Assembly (NCBI GenBank): GCA_963717475.1 | Contig: OY970337.1 | Span: 2,170,001-2,234,000, forward strand | From: AC-32 sp963717475 | GTDB taxonomy: Bacteria; Actinomycetota; Thermoleophilia; Gaiellales; Gaiellaceae | Length of the DNA: 64,000 nucleotides | Direction of reading: 5' to 3' | Made by a program: the position numbers and the translations under genes | The notes under the pieces: model-generated | Databases searched by the model: none | What the model saw: the letters and a program-made list of their open reading frames with translations, nothing else | What the model was told of the DNA's origin: nothing | Shown: positions 52,386 to 63,674 of the stretch, piece after piece | Position numbering within the stretch: position 1 is the first letter of the stretch | Layout of the letters: each line of letters starts with the position of its first letter

Positions 52386-52771
52386 GGGACCTCGTGCTCG
52401 TCGGGGTCGCCGCGGTCGTACTCCTCGGTCACGTGGTAGAGGAACAGGCAATCGGTCAGCGCCTCGTAGCCGTGCGCATGGTGGCCGGGGATCCAGACGG
52501 CGGCCGGATTCTCCTCGCCGATGTCCTCGGTGAACGTCTCGCCCGAGTCGCGGTCGAGGACGACGACCCGGACCATCCCCTGGAGGCAGGCGAAGAGGTC
52601 GCACTGGCCGCGCTCGTGGTAGTGGAGGCCGCGGATCACGCCCTTGCGAGACCAGACGAGATTCGACTGCCGCACGGGCAGAGGCAGCTGCGAGGCACGC
52701 ATCAGCTCCGTGAACCAGCCGCGTCCGTCCTCGAAGCGCTGCAGCGGGATTACGCGGACGCCGCCGACCAT
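52310..52771 (-). CDS. rmlC: dTDP-4-dehydrorhamnose 3,5-epimerase-like cupin
   Basis: 153 residues. RmlC cupin: RFEDGRGWFTELMRASQL, QSNLVWSRKGVIRGLHYH (with the catalytic His), CLQGMVRVVVLDRDSGETF, WIPGHHAHGYEAL, VTEEYDRGDP. It is at the short end for RmlC (~180 residues), lacking part of the C-terminus, which may be connected with the unclear junction to rmlD. It overlaps the end of rmlA by 22 bp. Order rmlA-rmlC-rmlD on the minus strand. Confidence 0.87.
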   Translation of the reverse strand: MVGGVRVIPLQRFEDGRGWFTELMRASQLPLPVRQSNLVWSRKGVIRGLHYHERGQCDLFACLQGMVRVVVLDRDSGETFTEDIGEENPAAVWIPGHHAHGYEALTDCLFLYHVTEEYDRGDPDEHEVPWNDPRVAHLWSTESPILSERDAVS

Positions 52772-53520
52772 GCCTTGTTGGCGCCGTTGGCGCGGACGAA
52801 GTCGTTGACCTCGTAGTACGCGTCGATCGACTCGCCCGCGTCGCCCCAGAACCCCTCGAGCACGTCGTACTCCATCTGGCCCTGCTCGACGTACCAGTTG
52901 TTCACGTCCGTGATCTCGAGCTCGCCGCGGCCGGAGGGCTCGAGCGTCGGCAGCACGTCCCAGACCTGCTCGTCGTAGAAGTAGATCCCGGTGACCGCGT
53001 ACTCGCTCGGCGGCTCCTCGGGCTTCTCGTGGATGCGGGTAACCCGGTCGCCGTCGAGCTCCGCGACGCCGAGGTGGCGCAGGTGCTCCGGCTCCTCGAG
53101 CCGCGCGAGCAGGATCCGCCCGCCGCGCTCCTGCGCGCGGAAGTTCTCGACCGCCGGCGCCAGCGAGCGCTCGACCACGTTGTCGGCGAGCATCACGACG
53201 ATCCGCCCGCCGCGGCCGAACCGCTCCGCGAGCCCGAGCGCCTCCGCGATCCCGCCCGGCTTGTCCTGGTACGCGTAGAAGAGCCGCTCGATCCCGTACT
53301 CGTGCCCGTTGCCGAGCAGCCGGAAGAACTCGCCCGCGTGCGTCCCGCCGGTCACGAGCATCAGGTCGGTCACGCCCGCCTTGACGAGCGCCTCGATCGC
53401 CCAGTTCACCATCGGCCGGTCGTACACCGGCAGCAGGTGCTTGTTGGTGATCCGCGTCAGCGGATGCAACCGCGAGCCGGTGCCGCCGGCCAGGATCACG
53501 CCCTTCAGCGAACCCTCCAT
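52750..53520 (-). CDS. rmlA: Glucose-1-phosphate thymidylyltransferase
   Basis: 256 residues. Nucleotidyltransferase signature GVILAGGTGSRLHPLTRITNK, then LLPVYDRPMVNWAIEALVKAG, MLADNVVERSL, HLGVAELDGDRVTRIHEKPEEP and AVTGIYFYDEQVWD. It makes dTDP-glucose from glucose-1-phosphate and dTTP, the first step to dTDP-rhamnose. It is shorter than the ~290-residue enterobacterial RmlA, as in many actinobacterial and archaeal forms. First gene of the minus-strand rmlACD group. Confidence 0.92.
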   Translation of the reverse strand: MEGSLKGVILAGGTGSRLHPLTRITNKHLLPVYDRPMVNWAIEALVKAGVTDLMLVTGGTHAGEFFRLLGNGHEYGIERLFYAYQDKPGGIAEALGLAERFGRGGRIVVMLADNVVERSLAPAVENFRAQERGGRILLARLEEPEHLRHLGVAELDGDRVTRIHEKPEEPPSEYAVTGIYFYDEQVWDVLPTLEPSGRGELEITDVNNWYVEQGQMEYDVLEGFWGDAGESIDAYYEVNDFVRANGANKAWSAASA

Positions 53521-53584
53521 CGCCCGATGCTACGAGGTGCGCCGCGCTCACGTTCTGCTAACAGAAGTGAGCGATGCTTCCTAT

Positions 53585-54670
53585 ATGCGCATCATGCTCC
53601 CGTCGTTCTCGCGGCGGCCGCGCTGGCGGTGCAAGGCAGCTCCGCCCGCAGCTCGAGCTCCGCGCCGCTCCTCACGTACTCGGTGCTCTACTCCGCCGAC
53701 AAGCAGGCCGCGGCGTGGTGACCGACGGCGGCGTGTGCGCGACCGGCCCCGAGGGACACAGCTTTCGAGTCACCGATCCCTACCAGGACTTGTTTCCGGC
53801 TTGGGCTCCCGACGGCAAGCACATTGCGTTCACCCGCTATCTGGAGCGAGTGGCGGGCGCGGTCGGGAACATCTCGGACGTCTACGTCGCAGATGCGACT
53901 GGCGGGCACCTCAGAAACCTCTCGGCGCGCATCGGCGGAAACATGAACGGGGGCTCCTCGTGGTCACCTGACGGAAGCAAGCTGGCCTTCACCGGCGGCT
54001 GGTACGGCGATCTCTGTGGTCACCAACGCCGACGGAACACGGAGTAAGGACATCGCGAACGGCATCCGCCTCGGCCGCCCGCATGGTCACCGGATGGCCG
54101 GAAGATCCTCTTCGCCCGGTATTGGAGCGGCAGCGCGTCTATGGATCGACGCCGACGGGTCGAACAGGCCGCGCTCGTCAAAGACGCCGATCGGAAGCCA
54201 TCGTCGCGGACGCACGCGCATCGCTACCGGGCCTGGCCCTCAGAAAGTGGTCGTGGCCGATCGACGGCACGCTCCGCAGGCTCTGACGACGGTCCTTCGG
54301 CGAATTGCCTGGTCTCCGACGGCCAGTGGATCGCTTCCCCGGGAACGAGCTCATGGCCGGACGGACGGCGACACGTGGCCGATACCGATGGATTGCCCGT
54401 CAGGGATCCTGCCTGGCTGCCGCAGACCTGCCGACGCAGCGTCCGTGCGTGGTCAACGGCACGTCGCACGCAAACGTCATCCGCGGAACGATCGGGGTAT
54501 CTGATCAACGGCCGCGGCGGCAGAGACACGATCTACGCGTCGGCGACGATCGATCATGGCGGTACGGGCCGCGACCGTCTCACGGGCCGGCGCGACCTGT
54601 TCGGGTGACCGACGGCTATCGAGACGTACTCATGGGCGGCAGCGGCTATGACAACGCGTACCGACTCTGA
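53585..54670 (+). pseudogene. Broken exported propeller protein with RTX-like C-terminus
   Basis: Several short frames add up to one gene. ATG 53585 opens a signal-like segment (LAAAALAVQGSSA); propeller blades follow (LFPAWAPDGKHIAFTRY, SSWSPDGSKLAFTGG, then out of phase AWSPDGRKILFARYW). Near the end, NGRGGRDTIYAS and DHGGTGRDRLTG resemble glycine/aspartate-rich calcium-binding repeats. At least five phase changes are needed. Either the gene has decayed or the sequence here is poor; adjoining lon has the same problem. It is related in plan to the propeller gene at 17855-18794. Confidence 0.5.
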
Positions 54671-54817
54671 CGTGGTCGGTCGAGCCGCGAACTAACAGAC
54701 TCGAAGCCTTAGCGGCCGCCAGCGTGCGGTTCGTACGAGCTAGCGGTTGCTAACTTGGTAGGAGCCGAAAGCTGTCAAGGGCAACCGACGACGGCTTAAC
54801 TACGTTCAGAGAGACAG
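54671..54817. other. Intergenic region upstream of hsp20-lon
   Basis: 147 bp with lower GC than its surroundings. I looked for HAIR (HspR) and CIRCE (HrcA) operators and did not find a convincing copy. ACCGAC/GTCGGT at ~54660-54682 can form a 6-bp hairpin around the end of the broken propeller gene. Confidence 0.4.
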
Positions 54818-55252
54818 ATGCGAAAGCGAGACGACATCGACAGGCTGCACGACGAGATCAGAGAGCTCGTCGACGACCTCTGGCAGGTCCCGCGCTTCGT
54901 CGCGGGCCGCCGCGGGTTCCGGCCGAACGTCGACTGCATCCGCAGCGACGACCCGCCGACGCTCAACGTGATCGTCGAGCTGCCGGGCGTCGACCCGAAG
55001 TCGATCCACGTGGTCGCAGCCGACCGCGTCGCTCGTCGTCGCGGGCGAGCGCTGCCGGCCCGGGCTGATCGGGCGCTACCAGCAGATGGAGCTCGAGTAC
55101 GGGCCGTTCGAGCGCCGGATCTCGCTCGCCGAGCCGGTCGACACCGCGGCCGCGACGGCGCGCTACGAGAAGGGCCTGCTGACCGTCGAGCTGCCGATCG
55201 CCGCGCAGGCGCCGAAGCGCGAGCGCGTGATCATCGCCATCGGAGGACGAAA

Positions 55253-55256
<4 letters not shown>
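54818..55256 (+). CDS. Hsp20/alpha-crystallin small heat-shock protein (frameshifted)
   Basis: About 145 residues. Alpha-crystallin domain: FRPNVDCIRSDDPPTLNVIVELPGVD, IHVVAADR, then after a +1 shift near 55027 SLVVAGER, ELEYGPFERRISLAEPVDTA and ARYEKGLLTVELPIA. It is an ATP-independent holdase that keeps unfolded proteins available for chaperones and proteases. Its stop overlaps the lon start by 4 bp, so the pair forms a heat-shock operon. A single extra base explains the break. Confidence 0.85.
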
Positions 55257-57676
<2,420 letters not shown>

Positions 57677-57748
57677 CACCGCTCGGCGCCAGGGTAGAGA
57701 ATGCCCCAAAGAATGCACAGGCAAACGAGTGAAAGGACGGCCTTCTAA

Positions 57749-58162
57749 ATGGCCAAGGCGAAAGACCGAGTTGCCGACGTCAAGCCCTATGTCAAGCGCG
57801 CGATCCAGGACGAGGAGCTGCGCGACAGTCTCCGCAGCGCCTTCGACACCGCCCGTGACGTCTACGACGAGCTGGTCGGTGGCCGCGGTGTGACTGCCGT
57901 CGCCGGCCGGGTCGCGACCGACAAGGACATCCAGGACCAGCTCCGCTCGGCGATCGACGACCTGCGCGAGGCAGCCGACCGGATCCAGGGCAAGGACGAG
58001 CACAAGGGGCGGAACACGTCGCTGCTGCTCGCCGGAATCGCGCTCGGGATCCTCTTCAACCCGATGACCGGCCCCGAGACCCGCCGCTGGCTGAAGGACA
58101 GGATCTTCGGCGAGGACGAGGAGTTCGGCTACGGATCGGGCTCGAGCGGCAACTCGAGCTAG
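57749..58162 (+). CDS. YtxH-like small protein
   Basis: 137 residues. Helical N-terminal half (VKPYVKRAIQDEELRDSLRSAFDTARDVYDELV) with alternating charges, then one weak membrane or interfacial helix (TSLLLAGIALGILFNPMTGPETRRWL), the pattern of YtxH-type general-stress proteins, and an acidic Gly/Ser-rich tail. Function unknown. It follows lon by 72 bp and may share its stress regulation; it converges with the M23 peptidase gene with 3 bp between stops. Confidence 0.75.
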   Translation: MAKAKDRVADVKPYVKRAIQDEELRDSLRSAFDTARDVYDELVGGRGVTAVAGRVATDKDIQDQLRSAIDDLREAADRIQGKDEHKGRNTSLLLAGIALGILFNPMTGPETRRWLKDRIFGEDEEFGYGSGSSGNSS

Positions 58163-58165
58163 GCG

Positions 58166-59642
58166 CTAGCCGAGATCCGAGCCCGCGTGCCTGGGCGCGC
58201 GGAGCCCGAGCGCCCTGAGCAGGCCCGGATTGGCCTCGCCGGGGACGCGGGGCGCGATCGCGCGCTGCAGCGAGCCGGGGTCGAGGCCGCTGGCCTCGGA
58301 GATGTCCGAGACCTGGAGCAGAATCGCCGCCGGCTTCGGCGCCGGGTCGGAGACGCCCTGCGCCGGCACCCAGCCCGCGACGTTCTGGAAGCGCACGTCC
58401 TGCAGGTGCTGCCAGGCCTGCAGGTACAAGGTCGGGTCGACCGCGCCGTCGTAGCCGAGGTAGAGCAGCGACGAGGGATGCACCTCGAAGTGGAGGTGCG
58501 TCGGCGTCCCGGCCGCGTCGCCCGTGTTCCCGACGAACCCGAGCACCTCGCCCGCCTTCACGCGGCGGCCGTTCCTGGCAAGCGGCGAGAACGCCGAGAG
58601 ATGGGCGTAATAGAACTCGTTGCCCTGCGAGTCGCGGAGCCAGAGCCGGTTGCCGCCGACGTCGTTCCAGCCGACCGAGAAGACGATCCCGTCCGAGCAC
58701 GCGAGGATCGGCGCGCCGAGCGGCGCGAAGAGGTCGTCGCCGTGGTGCCAGTTGCCAGGCACGTCGCCGCGGAACGCACCGAACGAGTCTCCGTACGAGA
58801 CCGGCCCGTAGACCGGGAAGACGTAGCCGCCGGCGGTGAGCTTCGGCTGCACGTTCGGCGGCAGCCGGCAGGAGCGGTCCGATGCCGCGGCGATTCTTGC
58901 GGGTCGGCTCCGGGGCCCTCGGGGTCTTCTTCGCCTTCTTCGACGCGGGCGGGACGGGCTTCTGCTTCGGCGGCGCCGGGGCCTGGACGTTCACCTCCGC
59001 GTAGCCGATCTGGATCTCGGAACCGGCGGGCAGGTTGCCGTGGTCGGCGGTCAGGTGAACGTCGATAGCGGCGACGAACCCGTGGAACGCCTGCGCGCCG
59101 CCGGGGCCCGCGCTCGTGTCCGTGCCCTGCTCGAGAGTGATCAGGTAGCCCCAGTCAGCGAGGGCGACGCGGCCGTTGGCCGAAGCCGTCGCCGGCTGGC
59201 CGAGGACGGTGAGGCCGGTGACGCTCGAGCGCGCGAGGTCGCCGGTCGCACTGCGGCCCGCGGTTCGCCCCCACGCCTTCGCGTTCGTGGCGGTGACGGT
59301 GATCTCGCCGCCGAAGAGCGAGACGGTCTGCGCCTCGCCGGAGGCACTCGCGGTCGCCCGGGCGCCCGCGTCGCTCTGCGCGGAGACTCCGAAAGACCCC
59401 ACCGTCGCGACCGAGCCGTCGGCTGGATACGCGAAGCCGTTGCCGAACGAGACGTGGTACGGCGGCGCCGAGACCGCGCCCGCCGTGGCTCCGGTCTGGC
59501 CCGGCACCACCACGCGGATCGCGAACGCGTTCGCGGACGCGCCGGCGGTAGAGCTCGATCTCCCGGCTCCGGCCGAACCGGCCGCCAGGAGAAGCACGCC
59601 CCCCAGAAGCACGCAGAAGCAGACCCGCTTTCGCACGGTCAA
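58166..59642 (-). CDS. Secreted M23-family metallopeptidase (frameshifted)
   Basis: About 491 residues. Signal peptide (VCFCVLLGGVLLLAAGSAGA), then a ~210-residue beta-rich domain of unknown type rich in Ala/Thr/Gly, a basic Pro/Lys linker, and after a +1 shift near 58882 an M23 (LytM) peptidase domain. Zinc ligands appear in WHHGDDLFAPLGAPI and THLHFEVHPSS; other family segments are YYAHLSAFSPLARNGRRVKAGE and LGFVGNTGDAAGTP. It probably hydrolyses peptidoglycan cross-links. The start may be TTG 59642 or GTG 59636. Confidence 0.85.
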
Positions 59643-59705
59643 GAGATTATTGACGATTGCACCTACGGATAGTCATTTTCCCGGGCCGGAGTTCATGATT
59701 GCCGC

Positions 59706-60422
59706 GTGGAGTGGCTCGCCGTCCCCCTCGCGGCCGTCACCGTCGTCTCGACGCTGGCCGGCGGCCTGATCGCACTCCGCCTGCACCGCGAGCTGGTGAC
59801 GCTGATCGCGCTCACCGGCGGGATCGTGGTCGCAGTCGCGCTCTTCGACGTGCTGCCGGAGGCGATCAAGGCGGTGGACGACCCCGAGCGCGTCACAGGG
59901 CTCGTCGGCGTGGGCTTTCTCGCGTTCTTCCTCGCCGAGCGGCTGGTCGTCCTGCACCACCGCGACGCGGCCGAGCAGGCGCGGGCCCACGCGCAGGTCG
60001 GCGCGCTCGGCGCGGCCGGGCTTTCGCTTCACAGCTTCATCGACGGGCTCGGAATCGGGCTGGCCTTCCATCTCGGCACTTCGACGGGGCTGCTCGTCTT
60101 CCTCGCGGTGGTGACGCACGACTTTGCGGACGGGATGAACACGGTCAATTTCGTCCTCAGCCAGAGCGGCGAGCGTCGACAGGCGGTTCGCTGGCTGACG
60201 GCGGACAGCCTCGCGCCGTTGCTCGGGGCGATCGTGGGTGTCTTCATCACGGTCTCGAATCACACTCTCGGCCAGCTGCTCGCGGTCTACGCCGGGTTCT
60301 TCCTCTACATGGGAGCGACCGACCTGCTGCCGCAGGCGCACGAGCATCCGTCGGGAAAGCGCGTCGCGCTGACGGCGCTCGGCTTCGTCGCCACCTTCCT
60401 CGTAGCGCGGGCGGCTACCTAG
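59706..60422 (+). CDS. ZIP-family divalent metal transporter
   Basis: 238 residues, about seven membrane helices. The metal-binding helices carry GLSLHSFIDGLGIGLAF and VVTHDFADGMNTV, matching the H-x2-D-G and H-x-F-x-D-G patterns of bacterial ZIP proteins; a histidine-containing segment (LHHRDAAEQARAHAQ) sits in a cytoplasmic loop. It imports zinc or another divalent metal. Start GTG 59706. It converges with the next gene with a 4-bp overlap (CTAG). Confidence 0.85.
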   Translation: MEWLAVPLAAVTVVSTLAGGLIALRLHRELVTLIALTGGIVVAVALFDVLPEAIKAVDDPERVTGLVGVGFLAFFLAERLVVLHHRDAAEQARAHAQVGALGAAGLSLHSFIDGLGIGLAFHLGTSTGLLVFLAVVTHDFADGMNTVNFVLSQSGERRQAVRWLTADSLAPLLGAIVGVFITVSNHTLGQLLAVYAGFFLYMGATDLLPQAHEHPSGKRVALTALGFVATFLVARAAT

Positions 60423-60817
60423 ACGTCAGCCGACAGGTGGCGCTTGGCGAACTGGCGGAAGCGCTCGCGCTCGGCGTCATCCGGGCCGAGAGCCGTCTCG
60501 TCCGCGTAGGCCGCGTCGGCCGCAATCTCTTCGCCGACCACGCGCACCTCGGCCACGGCCTGCGCGCGCACGGCGGGATCCTCGAGCAGCTGCTCCGCCC
60601 AGCTCTGCGCGCCGGCGGAGGTGTCGACGTCGCGCTCCACGAGCACCCGGCCGAGGAGCATGCCGACCCGCAGGTAGCTGAACGTCCGGAACGCGAGCAG
60701 CCGGCGCGGCGACGCCACCGACTGCGCCAGGTCTTCGTGCTCGGCGAGCAGCCCGTCGACGAAGGTGCCGATTGGCTCATCGACGAGCGGGATCCAGAGC
60801 TCGGCGTCTCCGCTCAT
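60419..60817 (-). CDS. Hypothetical protein downstream of the TauE pair
   Basis: 132 residues, helical, acidic. I recognise no motif. It begins SGDAELWIPLVDEPIGTFVDGLL, with later FRTFSYLRVGMLLGRVLVERD and a C-terminal RQFAKRHLSADV. Its ATG overlaps the stop of the second TauE-like gene by 4 bp, so it is co-translated and may serve the transporter. No signal peptide or membrane helix is evident. Confidence 0.65.
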   Translation of the reverse strand: MSGDAELWIPLVDEPIGTFVDGLLAEHEDLAQSVASPRRLLAFRTFSYLRVGMLLGRVLVERDVDTSAGAQSWAEQLLEDPAVRAQAVAEVRVVGEEIAADAAYADETALGPDDAERERFRQFAKRHLSADV

Positions 60818-61203
60818 GGCCGGGAAGCATAGGACGACTTCCGAAGCGCGCGCCACGCGACCTGGGCCGCGACGAGCAGCACGAGCACGCCGAACAGCCG
60901 TCTGAGCGCGTCCTGCGGAAGGGTCTCTGCGATCTGGACGCCCGCCTCGATGCCGCCGATCGCCGCGATTCCGATCACGAGCGCCGGCCGCCAGCGCACG
61001 TTGCCGTACCGGACCTGTCGCCACGCGCCGACCATCGCTGCGGGCAGGATCGCAAGCAGGCTGGAGGCCTCGGCGTGGATCTGCGTCAGCCCCAGGACGA
61101 GCGTGAGCGTCGGAACGAACAGGATCCCGCCGCCGACGCCGAAGAGGCCCGCGAGGACTCCCGTGAGGGCACCGAGCGCGCCGGCCGCGAGCAGCGCCCA
61201 CAT
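60814..61203 (-). CDS. Half-size TauE/SafE-like transporter subunit 2
   Basis: 129 residues with about four membrane helices. One TauE/SafE repeat: GVLAGLFGVGGGILFVPTLTLVLGL, EASSLLAILPAAMVGAWRQVRYGNV and GVQIAETLPQDALRRLFGVLVLLVA. Full members have two such repeats in ~250 residues; here each repeat is a separate gene. The start overlaps the preceding half-gene by 1 bp. The pair likely forms a heterodimer exporting a sulphur-containing or organic anion. The substrate is unknown. Confidence 0.8.
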   Translation of the reverse strand: MWALLAAGALGALTGVLAGLFGVGGGILFVPTLTLVLGLTQIHAEASSLLAILPAAMVGAWRQVRYGNVRWRPALVIGIAAIGGIEAGVQIAETLPQDALRRLFGVLVLLVAAQVAWRALRKSSYASRP

Positions 61204-61547
61204 CAGAGGAGCAGCCGCACCCCGACGGCGGCAAGCAGCGCGGCGAACGCAAGCGAGAGGGTGCGCGTGGCCAGGCGCTGCTGGAGCGTGGTCCCGGCGA
61301 CGACTCCGGCGACTGCCGGAAGGCCGACGACAGCCGCGGCGCCGACCTTGATCTCGCCGTGGAACGCGTAGGTGACCGCGCCGACGAAAGAGATCAGCGC
61401 GATCGCCGTCAGGGACGTCGCCATCGCAGGGCGCTCGCTGAAGCCTGCGGCCAGGATCAGAAGCGGCACGACGATGATCCCGCCGCCGACGCCGAAGAGC
61501 GCGCTGAAGAGGCCGGCGACGAGGCCGATGAGAACGAGCCGCACCAC
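61203..61547 (-). CDS. Half-size TauE/SafE-like transporter subunit 1
   Basis: 114 residues with about four membrane helices. The TauE repeat signature GLVAGLFSALFGVGGGIIVVPLLIL is followed by ATSLTAIALISFVGAVTYAFHGEIKVGAA and GTTLQQRLATRTLSLAFAALLA. It is half the usual family length and is coupled to the second half by 1 bp (TGATG). Both carry the GVGGG motif, so neither is a remnant. It is divergent from otsB across 23 bp. Confidence 0.8.
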   Translation of the reverse strand: MVRLVLIGLVAGLFSALFGVGGGIIVVPLLILAAGFSERPAMATSLTAIALISFVGAVTYAFHGEIKVGAAAVVGLPAVAGVVAGTTLQQRLATRTLSLAFAALLAAVGVRLLL

Positions 61548-61570
61548 GGTCTGACCGTATCCTGCGGCCG

Positions 61571-62278
61571 GTGGAGGACGCGTTGACGCGGCTCGCGGCG
61601 GACCCGGCCTCAGCGGCCGTCTTCCTCGACGTCGACGGAACGCTCGCTCCGATCGTCGCGCGGCCCGAGCTCGCGGAGGTGCCGGAGGAGACGCGCGCCG
61701 AGGTTCGCCGCCTCGCGGAGCGCTATGCGCTCGTCGCCTGCGTCAGCGGCCGGACCGGCGAGGAGGCGCGGCGGCTCGTCGCCGTCGACGGCGTCGTCTA
61801 CGTCGGCGTCCACGGGCTGGAGCTCGCGCCCGAGGCGGAGAGCTGGCGAGAGACGCTGCAGCCGTTTGCGTCACTCGATTGGCCGTGGATCGAGGACAAG
61901 GGCCTGACGGTCGCGCTGCACTGGCGACAGGCGGGCGACCAGGATGCCGCCCATGCGGAGCTCGGCGTGGTGGCCGACCAGGCGCGCGCCGCCGGCCTCG
62001 ACGTGCGCTGGGGCCGGAAGGTGCTGGAGCTGCGCCCGCCCGTCGCGGCGGACAAGGGAACAGCGGTGCGGTCGCTGCTCGAGGAGCGCTCCCTGCGCCG
62101 TGGGCTCTACGCGGGAGACGACACGACCGACCTCGACGGCTTCCGCGGCCTCGACGGCTGCGAGCTGGCCGTCCGTGTCGCGGTCGTCTCCGGTGAGGCG
62201 CCGGCGGGGCTGGCCGACGCCGCCGACGTCGTTGTGGGCTCTCCGGCCGAGCTTCTCGACGTGCTGCGCAGCCTCTAG
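61571..62278 (+). CDS. otsB: Trehalose-6-phosphate phosphatase
   Basis: 235 residues. HAD superfamily: nucleophile motif VFLDVDGTLAPI, second motif CVSGRTGEE, later GDDTTDLDGFRGL, plus the substrate-binding HGLELAPEAESW and KGTAVRSLLEE typical of OtsB. It removes phosphate from trehalose-6-phosphate. No otsA is adjacent. Start GTG 61571; the end overlaps the convergent transporter by 4 bp (CTAG). Confidence 0.88.
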   Translation: MEDALTRLAADPASAAVFLDVDGTLAPIVARPELAEVPEETRAEVRRLAERYALVACVSGRTGEEARRLVAVDGVVYVGVHGLELAPEAESWRETLQPFASLDWPWIEDKGLTVALHWRQAGDQDAAHAELGVVADQARAAGLDVRWGRKVLELRPPVAADKGTAVRSLLEERSLRRGLYAGDDTTDLDGFRGLDGCELAVRVAVVSGEAPAGLADAADVVVGSPAELLDVLRSL

Positions 62279-63084
62279 GTCAGGGCGAGCACCGCGACGC
62301 CGGCAACGACGAGGACGGCGCCGGCCATTCGCGGGGCGGACACGCGCTCGCGCAGGACGAGCGCCGCGAGGGCCGTCGCGATCACGACGCTCGTCTCACG
62401 TACGGCGGCCACCGCAGGTGCGCTTGCCAGCCTGAGGGCGAGGAGCACGAGCAGGTACGCGCCCGCCGATGCGGCGCCGATCACGACCGTCGCCGGTGCA
62501 ACCGCCCGCGCGACCCGTCGACCGCCGACCAGGAGCGGGTAGACGAGCGCGGGGCCGAGCATCACCAGCAACAGATAGGGCGCCGCGTTCGCGTGCCGGA
62601 TCCCGTAGCGGTCGACCACGGTGTAGCCGGCGATCACGCAGGCGACGACGAGCCCCGCCGCGAGCGCCGCGGTGCTTCCGGGGGCCCGGCCCCGCACGAG
62701 CAGCACGCCCGCCGCGACGGCGAGGACGCCTGCGATCTCGCCTCCCGAGGGCCAGGCGAGCGTGACGAGCACCGTCAGCACGAGCGCCAGCACCGGCGCC
62801 ATCCCGCGCGCGACCGGATAGACGACGCTCAGCTCGAAGCGGCGATAGGCCGCAGCGAGCAACGCGATGTACGCGAGCTCCAGAGCCGCCGAGGCCGCGA
62901 GGTACGGCACTGCGGCGCCTTCCACCCGCCAGGTCAGCGCCGCCGGAATCGCGAGGATCACGACGAGTGACAGCACAGCGACCGCGGTCGCCGCCTCGGT
63001 GTCGCGCTCGCGGGCGAGCAGGAGGTTCCAGAAAGCATGGAGGGCGGCCGCGCCGAGGGCGAGGCCGAGCGCGTCTAGCGGCAC
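62275..63084 (-). CDS. EamA/DMT-superfamily transporter
   Basis: 269 residues with about ten membrane helices in two EamA repeats. The first contains LHAFWNLLLARERDTEAATAV and YPVARGMAPVLALVLTVLV; the second contains SAPAVAAVRETSVVIATALAALVLRERVSAPRMAGAVLVVAG. The R-E-(T/S)-S motif is typical. Substrate not predictable (amino acids, nucleosides, metabolites). Start GTG 63084, divergent from the NUDIX gene across 20 bp. Confidence 0.88.
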   Translation of the reverse strand: MPLDALGLALGAAALHAFWNLLLARERDTEAATAVAVLSLVVILAIPAALTWRVEGAAVPYLAASAALELAYIALLAAAYRRFELSVVYPVARGMAPVLALVLTVLVTLAWPSGGEIAGVLAVAAGVLLVRGRAPGSTAALAAGLVVACVIAGYTVVDRYGIRHANAAPYLLLVMLGPALVYPLLVGGRRVARAVAPATVVIGAASAGAYLLVLLALRLASAPAVAAVRETSVVIATALAALVLRERVSAPRMAGAVLVVAGVAVLALT

Positions 63085-63104
63085 GGTTCGGGCAACCTAA
63101 CCGC

Positions 63105-63674
63105 GTGCATTTGACCGAAGAGATCCTCGCGAGGCTGCGTGAGCGCTACGGGGAGCCCGCGCGGCTCGAGTGGGAGGGCGAGGTCAGCGAGCGCGAGCAT
63201 GCGATGGCGACCTACAACCCGAAGCGGATGCACGACGTCACGCTCTTCATCCTCAACGGCGAGCGGCTCGCGCTGATCCGTAAGCCGCACTTCGAGCCGG
63301 GGATCTGGCGTCCGCCGGGCGGCGGGATCAAGGAAGGAGAGGACTTCGAAGCGGGCGTGCAGCGCGAGGCGCTCGAGGAGACCGGCCTGCACGTCGAGCT
63401 CGAGCGCTACCTCGTCGCGGCCGAGGCGCGCTTCCTCTACGAGCCCCACGACGTCCCGTGGCGGACGCACGTCTTCCTCGCGCGCACGACCGGGGACGCG
63501 CTCGAGCCGCAGGACCGCGAGGAGATCGCCGCCGCCCGCTGGGGCACGCTCGCCGAGCTCGCCGGACCGCTCCGAGAACGCCTCCTCGCGACCGGTCGGG
63601 CTTTCTGGCGCTACCGCGTCGCGCTGCACGACGCCGCCCTAGAGAGGATCGAGAAGATCGAGCAGCTCGGGTAG
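63105..63674 (+). CDS. NUDIX hydrolase
   Basis: 189 residues from GTG 63105. NUDIX box around residues 70-92 (GGGIKEGEDF with REALEETGL), preceded by an aromatic/Pro-rich GIWRPPGGG segment. The N-terminal ~45 residues (HLTEEILARLRERYG) are an extra helical part. It likely hydrolyses a nucleoside diphosphate linked to another group; no subfamily is clear. The 3' end overlaps the convergent HAD gene by 36 bp. Confidence 0.85.
   Translation: MHLTEEILARLRERYGEPARLEWEGEVSEREHAMATYNPKRMHDVTLFILNGERLALIRKPHFEPGIWRPPGGGIKEGEDFEAGVQREALEETGLHVELERYLVAAEARFLYEPHDVPWRTHVFLARTTGDALEPQDREEIAAARWGTLAELAGPLRERLLATGRAFWRYRVALHDAALERIEKIEQLG

Noticed and set aside
54671..54817. HspR/HrcA operator upstream of hsp20
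   Set aside because: No HAIR or CIRCE inverted repeat of acceptable match was found.
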